From Prostheceraeus crozeri (taxonomy: Eukaryota > Platyhelminthes > Polycladida > Euryleptidae): a DNA stretch of 64,000 bases. How positions within the stretch are numbered: the first letter of the stretch is position 1; each line of letters starts with the position of its first letter. Below are positions 32,116 to 43,200 of the stretch, piece after piece. The stretch is from positions 62,001-126,000 of the forward strand of contig CAJQUW010001819.1 in NCBI GenBank assembly GCA_907163375.1, read 5' to 3'. Both the position numbers and the translations under genes were made by a program. Under the pieces are notes generated by a model. The model was not told the origin of the DNA, did no database searches, and was given only the letters and a program-made list of their open reading frames with translations.

Positions 32116-33064
32116 TTATTTGTCTCCGTGCATATAATGTATATCCTATCACTTTATTTGACCTATAAAGTATACCAGATTATTGCATAGTTGTAGAATC
32201 GTATCTAAGAATCCCTTCTACATCTGATAAAATTTGTTCACAGGGAAAATCTAGGTAGAGAGGGATTTTATCGCGGATATCTATGGTCCTAATAATCTGG
32301 CATCCTTTATAACGGATAGAGGATAGCTATGCGATTCTCTGACATAGCTCGTGAAATTATTTGATATATCCCTCGGGCTAAAGCCCTCGGGATTCATCAA
32401 ATAATTTCCCTCTCTATATCCCAGAGAATCGCATAGCCATCCTCTATCCATTACGTAAAGCAGATCATGGATGTTCATATAGATATCCATGAGCAGATTA
32501 TTGACCGCGCGGGATAATATTTGCCCTTAGACATGGACATTATGATCATTACTGCATAGCTTTCTTTGCTTCCACCATAATGGAACGAACTGTCTGTGTT
32601 ATTTACTCTAAGGAACATAGGTAGATGGTGAGTTCAATTATAGGTAGAAGCACGATAGTCGATAACCTATGCGGTATCATATTTCCTGCGTGATATTGAG
32701 TTCTTGCATTAGTGCGAGGAACTGCAATGATATCTCAAGGGTCTAAGATGATGACGGCTACTGATGGGGATAAGAGGGAAAGGATGTGGTTGTGGCAGAG
32801 ATTGAGCTTGGGAATCATGCGTGGCAATGCTCACTGCATTCGCAACACTTTTCCTGAGTGTGACTTTTATTAGGTTTTTACAGTATTTTTATAGGTAATT
32901 GGCCATCATATTTTGTGCAGTGTTTTATGATTTCATCTAAATATACTTTTTATCAGAAAAAAATCTCAATACATTCAACACGCAGATTGTTGATGCAAGA
33001 ACCACTTTAAATGCACTGATAAAAATGAAAATAATTGCAATATCATGCTGGAAATCTATACATA
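32116..33064 (+). repeat. Intron segment with a foldback element at about 32260-32520
   Basis: Within it, arms of about 115 bp (about 32275-32395 and 32397-32510) are inverted relatives, meeting at CCCTCGGGCT-AA-AGCCCTCGGG (about 32372-32393), and share GGATAGAGGAT and the ATGCGATTCTCT block. Non-coding, MITE-like. The rest of the segment shows nothing recognised. Confidence 0.65.
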
Positions 33065-34460
33065 CTCATTGACATAATTAATGAAACAAACTACCATTGG
33101 CTTGAATTGAAGTTTGTTTCATTTTTTTCTCAGGTATGATGCAATATCTCGCTTTCTATGTATTGCCATTCAACACATTAGAGAATGGAGAAAGATCTAT
33201 GGTGGTCAAATTTCAAATTTTGATATCGATACAACTGTCACAATTGCTTTTACAAATTGAACATAACCGTGAACTGAAATCCAGCTTTTGTAAAATAAAA
33301 TGGCACACGATCAGTTTACCAGACGTATGGCTATTGGAATGATTCGTTGTGGTAGACGTTGTGCGAGTGTTGCCGAAGAGCTACAACTATCGAGAGTCGT
33401 TGTTTGGAGGTGGTGGTGTCGATGGAAAGCAGAAGGAGATGTTAAAAAGAAGAAGGTATCTGGTCGACCAAGAAAGTCTGCAGGAAGGACAGACGCACGT
33501 CTAGTTTTAGCTGCAAAGAGGAATAGATTTGTGTCAGTCCCAAAGCTAGTCGTACACTAGAAGAGTGCCTCAAATATGGACTGTAGCGTTCGAACGGCTT
33601 ACCGAAGATTGCGAGAAGCTGCTGGAATTCAATCGCGACGACCAGCTGTCCTAATTCCATTAAGTTTTGAACACCGCAGAAGACGAGTTGCCTGGTGTGA
33701 TGCCCATCGCTCATGGAATGACCATCACTGGCAGAAAGTCTTGTGGACCGATGAATCGAGATTCACTCTGGATTTCAATGCCAGTCGTGTCAGAGTGCAT
33801 CGTCTTCCAGGTGAACGCTTTGCCCCATGCTGTATTAAAGAACACGACAGATATGGTGGTGGAAGTGTAAAGCTGTGGGGTGGCATTTGGCATGGCGGAC
33901 GAACGACAGCAGTCGTCATCAAAGGCACGTTGACTGGAGAGAGGTATCTCAATGAAATTGTGCTTCCTGTTGTTGCCCCAGTGGTCAGGGTGGAGGATCT
34001 CGTCTTCCAAGACATTAACGCAAGACCACATCGCTCCTCGGCTGTCATTGCCACTGTTCGGAGATTGAACATTCAAACCCTTGACTGGCCTGCACGCTCA
34101 CCTGACTTGTCATCCATTGAACAAGTCTGGGACGAGCTTGGGCGGCGAGTGAGAGACCGCTATTCACTTCCACCAGTGTCCCTGAAGATTCTCTCTGAAA
34201 GACTGACAGAGCAGTGGCTTCTCCTTGAAACATCCTTCATTCGGAAACTTTGTGAATCCATGCCATTACTGAATGTATTGGAGCTAGAGGGGGGCACACG
34301 CGCTATTAAAGTTGAATCTGCTACATGCGTTGTTTTTCTGTGCTAGTGACGTGGTGGAGATTGTGACTAAATTATCAAGGTATCATACATACATGTATAT
34401 ATACCAGTCAAAAATGAAAGAAGTTAAAGAAGTAAATGTTTCAAAAATTTTGTAAATGAG
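33065..34460 (+). mobile_element. Tc1-like transposon, almost intact
   Basis: 1396 bp between TA dinucleotides (33063-33064 and 34461-34462). Left end CTCATTGACATAATTAATG and right end (reverse complement) CTCATTTACAAAATTTTTG are diverged TIRs. It encodes a DD34E transposase with one nonsense codon. A truncated relative is at 10286. Confidence 0.85.
33300..34346 (+). pseudogene. Tc1-like DD34E transposase with one nonsense codon
   Basis: About 348 codons in a single frame. N-terminal HTH ('SRVVVWRWWCRWKAEG'), GRPR hook ('VSGRPRKSAGRTDA'), second HTH ('CSVRTAYRRLREAAGI'), catalytic Asp in 'LWTDESRFTLD', Asp in 'VFQDINARPH' (usual QxDNARPH), Glu in 'SPDLSSIEQVWDELGRR'. One in-frame TAG at 33558-33560 interrupts it between the hook and second HTH; otherwise it is undamaged. 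Confidence 0.88.
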
Positions 34461-35110
34461 TATATTATGCTTCAATGCACTGGAAGAAGCATAATCTATG
34501 CCAACAGTGACTGATCTTGCCCTGATTTAATGTAGACTGGATCTGTGAATAGATATTTTCACTTTTAATCAGGCTAAATTTCTATTCAAATACTCTTGAA
34601 AATCATAGGCATAGACTTCTAAATTTCTATGTCTATGTCATAGGCATGTCAATCACAATGATAGAAGTAGATAATAGTACACTCTATGAACTTTCTATTG
34701 TATTGTTAATTTCTATGATCACAATCTATCCTTGATCATGGATATCCATGACTTGATCATCATACGCAATCCATTGATGATCATCGCCAAATAAAATTCT
34801 CTACGCAACATTCGAGCTCGTTAGGGCCCTCATCCAACGGGTTCGGGCATCTAAGATGTCTAACTCGTGGAATGCTATAAAGGAAGGGTCATGCGCTATA
34901 CTTGTATGTATATTGTAGTTGCGTAATGCGTAAATTGCTATTAATCCTTATGCATGCATATACTGTATAATTGGTCAGAAAAAATACATCCTACAGTTTT
35001 CTTGCAATCGCTTCATTTGAAAAAATAACAGAAATGTAAATGTGAATTTTTAATTGCATTAAAATGCGAATGTAATCTATATAAGTTCTCATAAAGTTCA
35101 CTTGATTTAG
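34461..35110 (+). other. NCX intron 5, end, repeat-like
   Basis: AT-rich; 34600-34760 holds several CATAGAAAT / ATTTCTATG and TGATCAT palindromic motifs like those flanking PLE-1. Nothing else recognised before the exon at 35111. Confidence 0.5.
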
Positions 35111-35233
35111 TGCAATGAGCATTGAGGAAGGGGAAGACGAGGATGGCAATCGAATAGAGCTCGGTGTAATGGACTTCATTCTTCACTTCTGCACGTTCTT
35201 CTGGAAAGTGCTTTGTGCATGCATTCCGCCAAG
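35111..35233 (+). CDS. NCX exon, acidic linker and re-entry into the membrane
   Basis: Acceptor CTTGATTTAG ending at 35110, donor GTGAGT at 35234; phase 2 in and 2 out. It reads 'AMSIEEGEDEDGNRIEL' then 'GVMDFILHFCTFFWKVLCA' and 'CIPPR', matching 'DYVMHFLTVFWKVLFAFVPP' of vertebrate NCX: an acidic segment, then the first helix of the second transmembrane bundle. Confidence 0.92.
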
Positions 35234-35455
35234 GTGAGTGACTTGCAATAAGACATATATGTTTTCCAGTAGGAAGCCTGCTACATATTTTGTAACAAAT
35301 AGCAAAGAAAAACAAGCGTACAAAAAGACTGATACTCATGAAAATAAGATCGGACTGTGACTTTGCTTTTCGCAGTGCGAAAAAGCAATGAGAGTAAAAG
35401 ATTACGAGAGTTCTTTCCTCTGAAGTTCCTACCTCGAAATCCCCTGTCTCATCGG

Positions 35456-35620
35456 TGATTTATGAATTTAAATGCATTGGTGATCAGTCTACCACGTACA
35501 ACAGTGAGTCAACACGCCATCTGGGTAGGAGATTTCAAGAACATGTATCAAGACCTAGTCCCATCTTTGACCACTTACTTGAATGTGATGCCTGCAGCAT
35601 TGCGGAAGCCCTCTTAAGAT
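35456..35620 (+). pseudogene. GIY-YIG endonuclease fragment of a fourth PLE
   Basis: Open frame 'VIYEFKCIGDQSTTY', 'TRHLGRRFQEHVS', 'SPIFDHLLECDAC' ending in TGA at 35618-35620. It is the N-terminal half of a PLE-type GIY-YIG domain (Y..F.C, R.LG.R..EH). The expected YIG is changed and the rest is missing. No RT seen next to it. Confidence 0.6.
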
Positions 35621-36893
35621 GAGGTCTCCAATTATAAGGTCTATAATTATATAATTATAATTATTATTATCTCTTATTATAATAAGCATATTTCATTTTT
35701 TCTTTCTGGTTTCTACCCCTTTTTTACCTATATCATTGTGTTTTGAGCTATTATCATAGCTTCTGCTTGTCACAGATTTAGATTTCCATAGAATAGCTTG
35801 ATAATTTTGAATATCTTAAGTAGAAGTTTTATGTGCATGCATTTCTCAGTTACTAGATTATTTCTCTGATGACGGCAAGATGTTCCTACAGAAAGGACTT
35901 GGGCATGATTTCACTATAGGTTAATTATGGAATGTGGTTGTTTTGTTTTTTATTTGCTACAAAACACATGAATCATAAAATTGCTGAGCATCATTTCATT
36001 CAATTTCTATGTTTGGACTCAATTTTAATTGCTCATACTTTAAAGATTCTTTAGTTTTTCATTCTAATTTTGATTGCGTAAAACATCATTTCTTTAAGAC
36101 CTAGATGGCAGTGATGTGGGTTGTAGTATTTTAGGATGTAGTAATCAATCACTAACAAATTTTGCGATGGGCCTGTAACCCGATGGGATATGTTTTAGCT
36201 TGATAGAGCAGTGACACCACATTATGTGAAGTGTATGTACATGTAGTTTAGCACGTAGTTAAGACGCTTTCGAGGTGCGCATAGATTTGCAAAGAGTGCG
36301 CAAAATAATTGAAATATACGTGTATGTGCATTATGAATGAAGCGCAGCTAAACACCTATTATCAAACTCATACACTTGCTGGTGCCTTCATATACAGTCC
36401 ACAATCACTAAATATTACTCAAAAATTAATTTCATAAAGTATCTGACATTAACGATGGCGGTAAATGGTGAATTCAGATGTAGCCTATACTCATGGGAAT
36501 ATCATTGAGAATATCAATGGGTGAAACAGAGACTGATAACTGCTGCTTTACATGGCAATGTCCTCAGCATCTCCTTGGTTGGAGGCTTTTAGGTCATGTC
36601 ATCTCACTGATTTGTACATTCTATATCATGTTCGCTTTTACCTTGTGAAAGAAAGCTTATGCTAATCAATTTGGATTAAGGACTGTTGGAAGCGACTTCT
36701 CTGTAAGCCGACCGCTAAAAACCCGGCCGGTCTCAACCCTGGTGGAATGGAAGTATAGTAGTATATGTATATTTTCACGGTACATCAAAGTACATGTGAC
36801 TACGTTACAGAAAAAAAAGTTCATAAAGTAATGTATAAAAGAGAGAAGAAGGGCATTTCCGATACATTGAAAGTTAGCCAAGCAGTTACGAAA
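35621..36893 (+). other. NCX intron 6, start; AT-rich, includes LINE 3' flank
   Basis: Simple ATTATAATT-type sequence at 35645-35695. From about 36700 to 36893 the sequence is probably the 3' UTR of the minus-strand LINE, since its ORF stops at 36894; the LINE's end is not defined. Confidence 0.4.
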
Positions 36894-38573
36894 TCAATTT
36901 GTGATACTACTTTGTTTCTGAAGATGTTTACGAATGGCGTGCAGTGCTGTGTTTGATTTGTGACTGTGTTGCCGCGATTCCTGTGGGATTTTGTTCCAAA
37001 AACTCGCTCCGTAATACCGAATTGAGTTATGGCCATAGGTCTTCGTATTGAATTTTGGCTGGTGAAAAACATTCCTTCTTGCTCCATCTGGGGATTCACT
37101 AAACATATCCAAAAATACAACAGATGAGAATCCCGGTAGGAATTGACATTTTGACAAAAAAGTTGACTCAGCTTGGGTCTTGCGCTTTTTCATGGTATTC
37201 TCAGTTGATTGCATAAATCTGAAGAGCGACAAATGCCATTTTTCACTTAGTGACGGAACTTTGAGCTTGACGTGTAACTCGTGTAATGGGCTATTACAGT
37301 CTCTTGTCGCATGTCTCATACATCTCTCGTACATCGATTCCAATTTCTTCTTAGATGCAGCAGATGAGAAGACAAGAAGTGACGACGAATACTCAAAGTG
37401 AGGCATAATGTATGTCTGGATAAGTCTCCATCTAACTTTCTTGTCCACCATTCGCTTGAGTCTGTTTATCCCGCATAACTTCCAAGCGATTGTACGTGTA
37501 ACATTTTTAGCATGATAATCGTATTGAAACTTGCGGTCAATAGTTACTCCCAACAGCTTGATTTTGTCCTGACTTTGCATTTCCACATCATTGATTTTGA
37601 TGAGAATTTTCTCTGAGTCTCTTCCAAGAGCCATAAACTGGAACTTGCTAGGATTCACTTGGAGATAGTTGGCTTTGAACCAAGCTAGAATTAGTGGAAC
37701 CACCGATGTCAATTTTTGTTGGACGCTTTCGGATGAGTTTCCAACTGTCCACAGTGTCATATCGTCTGCGTATTTTACAATTTGTAATTGGTGAGATTTT
37801 ATGAACAGAATAAAGTCGTTAATGAATGTGTTCCAAATCAACGGACCCCACTGAGAACCCTGAGGGATTCCTCTGTTGATTGAGTACCATTGCTTCGAAT
37901 ACTTTCCATTTACCCGCATGCAGTTTTGTCGACAAGTCAGATAAGAGCTCATAAGCGATAATGCCGAATCGCTCATTCCATATGATTTCAGTTTTTGTAG
38001 AAGAAGGTCATGATTTATGCTGTCAAACGCTTTGGATAAATCTAGTGACAGCATTCCCACACATTGTCGACTATCGATATCCTTCTTCCACGATTCCGTC
38101 ATGTAAAGTAGTGCAGCCTCCGTATTGTGGTTTGCTTTGTAAGCAAACTGAAAAGGTGACATGGATGGCAGGATATACTTCGAGAATTGCTTGGTCATGA
38201 GGCTCTCCAGAAGTTTAGCAGTTTGAGTTAGAACAGTAATTGGCCGATACCTACTTAATTCAGTTCGATTGCCACCTTTAAACACGGCACTCCATGACCC
38301 ACATTTCAATGCTGAGGGAAAAGTGCAGGAAGATGTCATTGAATTGAACAATGAAGCCAACAGAATGCTGAAGATGGGCGCGGAAGACTTTATTGCCCGT
38401 GGAGGAATGCCATCATATCCCATTGACTTCGAACAATGCACTTTCTTCTGTATTATTTTCTCTACTTCTGATGGTGAGATTCTCGAAAATTCAAAGGCTT
38501 CTTTCTTTTCTGTACAATCTTCAATCAGTTTAATACTCAGATGATCATCAAAGTTCGAACTCTTGTTGATGTC
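36894..38573 (-). CDS. LINE reverse transcriptase part
   Basis: RT motifs: 'SMGYDGIPPRAIKSS', 'YRPITVLTQTAKLLE', motif A 'LSLDLSKAFDSINHDLL', motif B 'NRGIPQGSQWGPLIWN', motif C 'IVKYADDMTLW', 'LQVNPSKFQFM', 'IKLLGVTIDRKFQ', then a C-terminal region to the stop at 36894. Undamaged. Family function: makes cDNA at nicked target DNA. Confidence 0.9.
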   Translation of the reverse strand, partial: DINKSSNFDDHLSIKLIEDCTEKKEAFEFSRISPSEVEKIIQKKVHCSKSMGYDGIPPRAIKSSAPIFSILLASLFNSMTSSCTFPSALKCGSWSAVFKGGNRTELSRYRPITVLTQTAKLLESLMTKQFSKYILPSMSPFQFAYKANHNTEAALLYMTESWKKDIDSRQCVGMLSLDLSKAFDSINHDLLLQKLKSYGMSDSALSLMSSYLTCRQNCMRVNGKYSKQWYSINRGIPQGSQWGPLIWNTFINDFILFIKSHQLQIVKYADDMTLWTVGNSSESVQQKLTSVVPLILAWFKANYLQVNPSKFQFMALGRDSEKILIKINDVEMQSQDKIKLLGVTIDRKFQYDYHAKNVTRTIAWKLCGINRLKRMVDKKVRWRLIQTYIMPHFEYSSSLLVFSSAASKKKLESMYERCMRHATRDCNSPLHELHVKLKVPSLSEKWHLSLFRFMQSTENTMKKRKTQAESTFLSKCQFLPGFSSVVFLDMFSESPDGARRNVFHQPKFNTKTYGHNSIRYYGASFWNKIPQESRQHSHKSNTALHAIRKHLQKQSSITN

Positions 38574-38633
38574 TGTAATATCTGATCTGATCTAATCCTA
38601 TCTAAGCTGCTATCTTTACACCTCTATGCTGTA

Positions 38634-40039
38634 CGAGGGTCATCCCAAAAGTTCGTGCGCGGCAATTCGTACCTATGTTTTAACGAGATAAATGAATGTT
38701 AAATTGGTTTTCTGTGATGTATTTCGAGAGTGTGTTGAAACCGCAATTAACAAAGCATATCTATGACAAATTTCAGACCTCACCGTTCAAATTCAAAATC
38801 ATAGATATCTGATTAAATTGATTTAAATCTAGATGGTCGGTATTCGATGAACAAAAGCACATTGATTTAAAATTATCACGCCATTTTCGATCACACCAAC
38901 TGCTTCTATCATTCGTCATGGAGGTTACCATCGAGGAACAACGTGCGTTCGTTAAGATTATGACATTGCGCCATATAAAGGCAGCAGAAATTCGCCAAGC
39001 TTTAGAAGAAGCTTGTGGGGACTCCGCCATGGCTCTACGAACCGTTCAGAAATGGGTCCAACGCTTTCAAAGTGGCGACGGTAGCATCAAAGACGCGACT
39101 CGCTCCGGCCGACCTCCATCTGCTTGTGTTGAGGAGTCCGTGAATCAGGTGCGTGACTTAATGGCGAATGATCGACGATGGACATGCACGGAAATCGCCC
39201 GAAAACCTGGATTTGTCGAAGTCCTCTGTTCATCGGATTTTGACCGACCATCTCGGGATGCGGAAGCTGTCCGCTCGTTGGGTGCCGCACAATGTCACCA
39301 GTGATCAGAAGGCTGACAGAGTTCGAATCTCAAGGCAACTCCTTCGTCGACACCAGCAAGAAGAGGACTTTCTCGACCGCGTAGTTGCCATTTATGAAAC
39401 CTGGGTCCTACGAGCCTGAACTGAAAAGGCAAAGTGCGGAATGGCGACGACCAGGATCTCCCAGACCGATCAAATTCCGGCAGAAGCCCTCTGCTGTGAA
39501 ACTGATGCTGATTGCAGCCTACGACACTTCAGGTATTGTTTTATCGCACTACGTACCCCGTGGACAGACTGTAACTGCTGCCTACTACTCAAACTACCTC
39601 CGTGTCCATCTCCATCAAGCCTTTAGAAGAAAGCGTCCGAATCTCCGAAATCCATTGATTTTGCATGACAACGCCGCCTGTCATCGTACTGCAGTGACTC
39701 AATAAACATTTGAACACCTAGGTTGGGAATGCATTCCCCATCCTCCTTACAGCCCTGATATGAGTCCTCCCGACTTTGACCTCTTTGGAAAACTGAAAGA
39801 ACCTCTGAGAGGCAAACGTTTCAGTGATCTGGACGAAGTTAGGAATGCTGCGAACAGTGTTATTCGTGATTTGAATTCCTCAGGCACTCTGAATGGAGTT
39901 GCCATGTTGCCACACCGATGGGAGAAGGTTATCTCTCTCAGAGGTGACTATATTGAAGGTTGACTTTGTTCGTTTGGTTACTTTTATGTTATAATAAATG
40001 ATTATGTTTCACGCGCACGAACTTTTGGGATGACCCTCG
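38634..40039 (+). mobile_element. mariner transposon inside the LTR
   Basis: 1406 bp flanked by TA (38632-38633 and 40040-40041). TIRs CGAGGGTCATCCCAAAAGTT... and its inverted match ending 40039 are nearly perfect over about 27 bp. It encodes a broken mariner transposase on the + strand. Confidence 0.93.
38918..39962 (+). pseudogene. mariner DD34D transposase, broken
   Basis: 'IEEQRAFVKIMTLRHIKAA' (first HTH), 'WVQRFQSGDGSIKDATRSG' with 'GRPPSA', then after a shift 'SKSSVHRILTDHLGMRKLS' and 'RWVPHNVTSDQKADRV', then 'YETWVLR', 'KPSAVKLMLIAAYDTSG', 'PLILHDNAACHRT', and in another segment 'YSPDMSPPDFDLFGKLKE' (third Asp). At least two frame changes (about 39210 and 39400) and a TAA at about 39702. 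The block for the first Asp (usually DE..W) reads AIYETW, so that Asp is also lost. Inactive. Confidence 0.88.
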
Positions 40040-40226
40040 TATTAATCAGTATACACATTAGCATGCACAGTATAAAAGGTACATGGGTTCTCGGCTAAAA
40101 ACACCGCGTACACGCATAAGAAAACTGAGTGTGTATTCAAACCATGAACATATTCAAACAAAGTCAAAGAATAGAAATATGTCCAATCTCATAGAGTGAG
40201 ATATTACATCTCTCCCTTTCCACAAA

Positions 40227-43200
40227 TCACGGAGTAAGGGATCCGTCTGCAAAGATGTCACTGTCGGTGAAATAGTCATTCAAGTATATTGGTCTTCTTC
40301 TGGTACGTGTTTTGTTCCGGTTGCCTCCGCTCAGGTGCTCGTGTTTCGGTTCGTCGCTGGTTGTCGATAGGCTCTCCTGCCTCGTCTCGTCTCGGTTCCG
40401 GTTCTCGCGTCTCGCTCCTTCTACAACTTCGTTCTCGTCCTCCTGGATCGGTTCTCTCGTCTCGGTCGGACTCTCCTGGATCGGTTCGCTCGTCTCGGTC
40501 GGATTCTCCTGGATCGTCTCATCGGTGGCTTGGGTCTCCGGTTCTGTTTCGGTTCTATTGTTTGCCAGGTTCGCTCTCTTGAACCTGCTCGCATCTCGAT
40601 AGATCGTTCGTCCGTCGGTTGATCTTCTCGCCTTGACGCTGGATCCGTCCGTCTTCTCGATGGTGTACAAGTTCGGTTCGTATGGAGTGGACCATTTGTC
40701 TCTCTTCTTCTGTTTCACTAAAACGTGATCCCCGATATTGAATCTTGGATCGTGTGATCCTCAATCTTTATAGTTCTTAATCCTGTTTTTGTAACTTCTG
40801 TCTATCTCATTAATGGCCTGGTCTCTATCACTGCTCGGTCCTTCAAAGGTTCTAGTATAGAGCTTTGTCCTGACCTTTCTACCCATGAGTGCCTCGTAGG
40901 GTGAGATTCCTGTAGCGACATGCGGAGTGGACCTAAAACCCATCAACATCTCCTGGACAGCTATCTTCCAATTTCTTCCTTCTAAGTGGGCTATTCTCTC
41001 AGCTTTGTTTAGGGTCTTCATAAAACTCTCAGCAGCGCCGTTCGCTCTGGGGTGCTCTGGCGTAACACGGTGGTGGTGAAAACCTTGCTCATCGGCGAAG
41101 TTTGAGAACATCTCAGAGTTGAAGGGGGGTCCGTTATCTGATATGACAGTACTGGGAATACCGTGGGTGCTGAAAATTTTTGTGAGCTTCTCAATGGTGG
41201 GACCTGATGCTGTAGAGTAGACAATTTCGACTTCTGGGTACCGTGTTCGTAAGTCTATCACAACTAAATTGTAATGCCCGTCGGGGTAGGGTCCCCCAAA
41301 ATCAATCGAGACGGTATGCCATGGCTCATTAGGTATCTTGGTCATCTTGGCTGGTAACTCTCTATGGTCATCGGTTGCAGTCTGGCATGGGTGACAGTTT
41401 TTGATTGTGTTTTCTACTAGGTGGTTAATGTTCTCGAACCAGTATTTGTCACGTATCATGCGCTTCGTCTTCGTCATCCCGAAATGGCCCATTTTATGAG
41501 CTGAATTGACAATCCTTTTCTGAAGTTTTTCTGGAATTATAATCTTATTCATTCTGAAGAGGAGTCCGTCAGCCTCATAGATTTCTGTCTTAAGACTATA
41601 GAACGGTATAACATCGGGGTCCTTTCTCATAGCTTCCCATGATTCGCTCCTTATGGTCTCTCTCAGCTTCTGCAGTTGTGGATCTCTAGCTGTTTCTTTT
41701 CTAATCTCGTTCAAGCCGGTGTGTTCATGAGTGACTATGCATCTGACATATCGTTCGGTGGAGTCTGAAGCTGTCTCAGTTAATGGATGCCTTGAGAGGT
41801 AGTCCAGGGGGTCTCTTTCATCTCTGCCCGGTTCGTAGATCATTTCGTAGTCCACATCCTGCATGTCCATGATCCACCTCTCAAGACGTGGTGGTAAGTT
41901 CACTTTCGTCTTGTTGAAAAGTGGAATCAGTGGCTTGTGCGAACAAACTATCTTGAACTTCGGTGCACCTAGCAAGTACATGCGAAATCTGTTTTTCGCC
42001 CATCGGACGCATAACGCATCTTTCTCGGTCTGGCTATAGTTTCTCTCTGTGCTAGTCATCGACCTGCTAATGAAATGAACTGGCTTGATGCCTGATTCTG
42101 TCTTCTGGAATAATCCTGCCGATAGACCTTCATGGAAGCTCGCTTCAGTTCTCACGATAATAGGGTATCTAGGGTTAAAGAATGCCACGGCATCATCATC
42201 TGTGATGGCCTCTTTCAGTTTCTCGAATGCCTTGTCTTCAACCTTGGTCCACTGGAATTTCTTATCTTTCAGGGTCAGGTTACGGAGTGGAGCTGTCAGG
42301 TGCGAGTAGTTAGGTATGAATTTTGACAGATAACCGGTCATTCCTAGAAAACTGCGGACTTCTGACTTAGATTCCGGTATGCTGCATTCCTTGATGGCTT
42401 TGACCTTCTCGGGAGCCGGTCGCAGTCCATCGTCAGAGAACTTATAGCCGTAAAATTCTATCTCTTTCAGACCGAACTGACATTTCTGACGCTTGAATGT
42501 GATGCCAAAATCTCTCGCTTGATTTAGGACCTGTTTCAGAGCTTTAGCATGCTCCTCTTCGTCTCTGCCGCCAATGAGGATGTCGTCTCTATGGTTCAAA
42601 CAGTTGGGGATATTGCCGAATATTCGGTAAACAACTTCGTCGAAGCTATCTTGGGCTGATTTCGCTCCGAATATCAATCTGGTTGGGCGCATGTTGCCCC
42701 AAGGTGTGCTGAACGTGGCAATGTTTCTCAACTTTGGATGAAGGCTAAGCTGGTGGTAACCTTGATTCATGTCAAGTTTCGAAAATATCTTGCATTCACT
42801 GAATTTGTGGGTAAAGTCCTCGACTGTGGTGCCCTGAGTGATACTGTTTCTTTCCATGGCCTTATTTGGTGCTCTCAGATCTATGCATGCACGGATCATA
42901 TTGGACTGTAATTCTTGTTCATCTCGGTATCTTGGCTTCGGCATGATGACTAATGGTGAACACCAACTAATGGCTTCATTATCTGGGACGCGCTCGTAAA
43001 TTCCATTTTCTACACATTCATCTAGCAATGCTTTGAGTGGCTTCTGGAGGTAGAATGGGACTGGTCTGGGCTTCTGTGCGATCGGTTCTGCGTCATCTTT
43101 CATGTGGAAGTGTGCATATATCTCGAGGTCATTCTTCTTGTCTCGAATGTGGCCTATTCCCTCGAAGACTTCCTCGTACTCCGCTAATATTGCCTCGCGA

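Larger units (their letters stand above)
38574..40208 (-). repeat. 3' LTR of the Gypsy element, with mariner inside
   Basis: TG at 38574, CA at 40207-40208. The LTR sequence is 38574-38633 plus 40040-40208; the mariner at 38634-40039 sits at a TA. TATAAAAG on the + strand (about 40071) is antisense to gag-pol. Confidence 0.93.

Noticed and set aside
36694-36760. Host gene at the LINE 3' flank
   Set aside because: Only short ORFs without similarity next to the LINE stop; most simply LINE 3' UTR or intron.
40289-40602. Sense-strand Ser/Arg-rich ORFs over the gag-pol 3' end
   Set aside because: Antisense shadows of the repetitive acidic C-terminus of gag-pol; no independent similarity.
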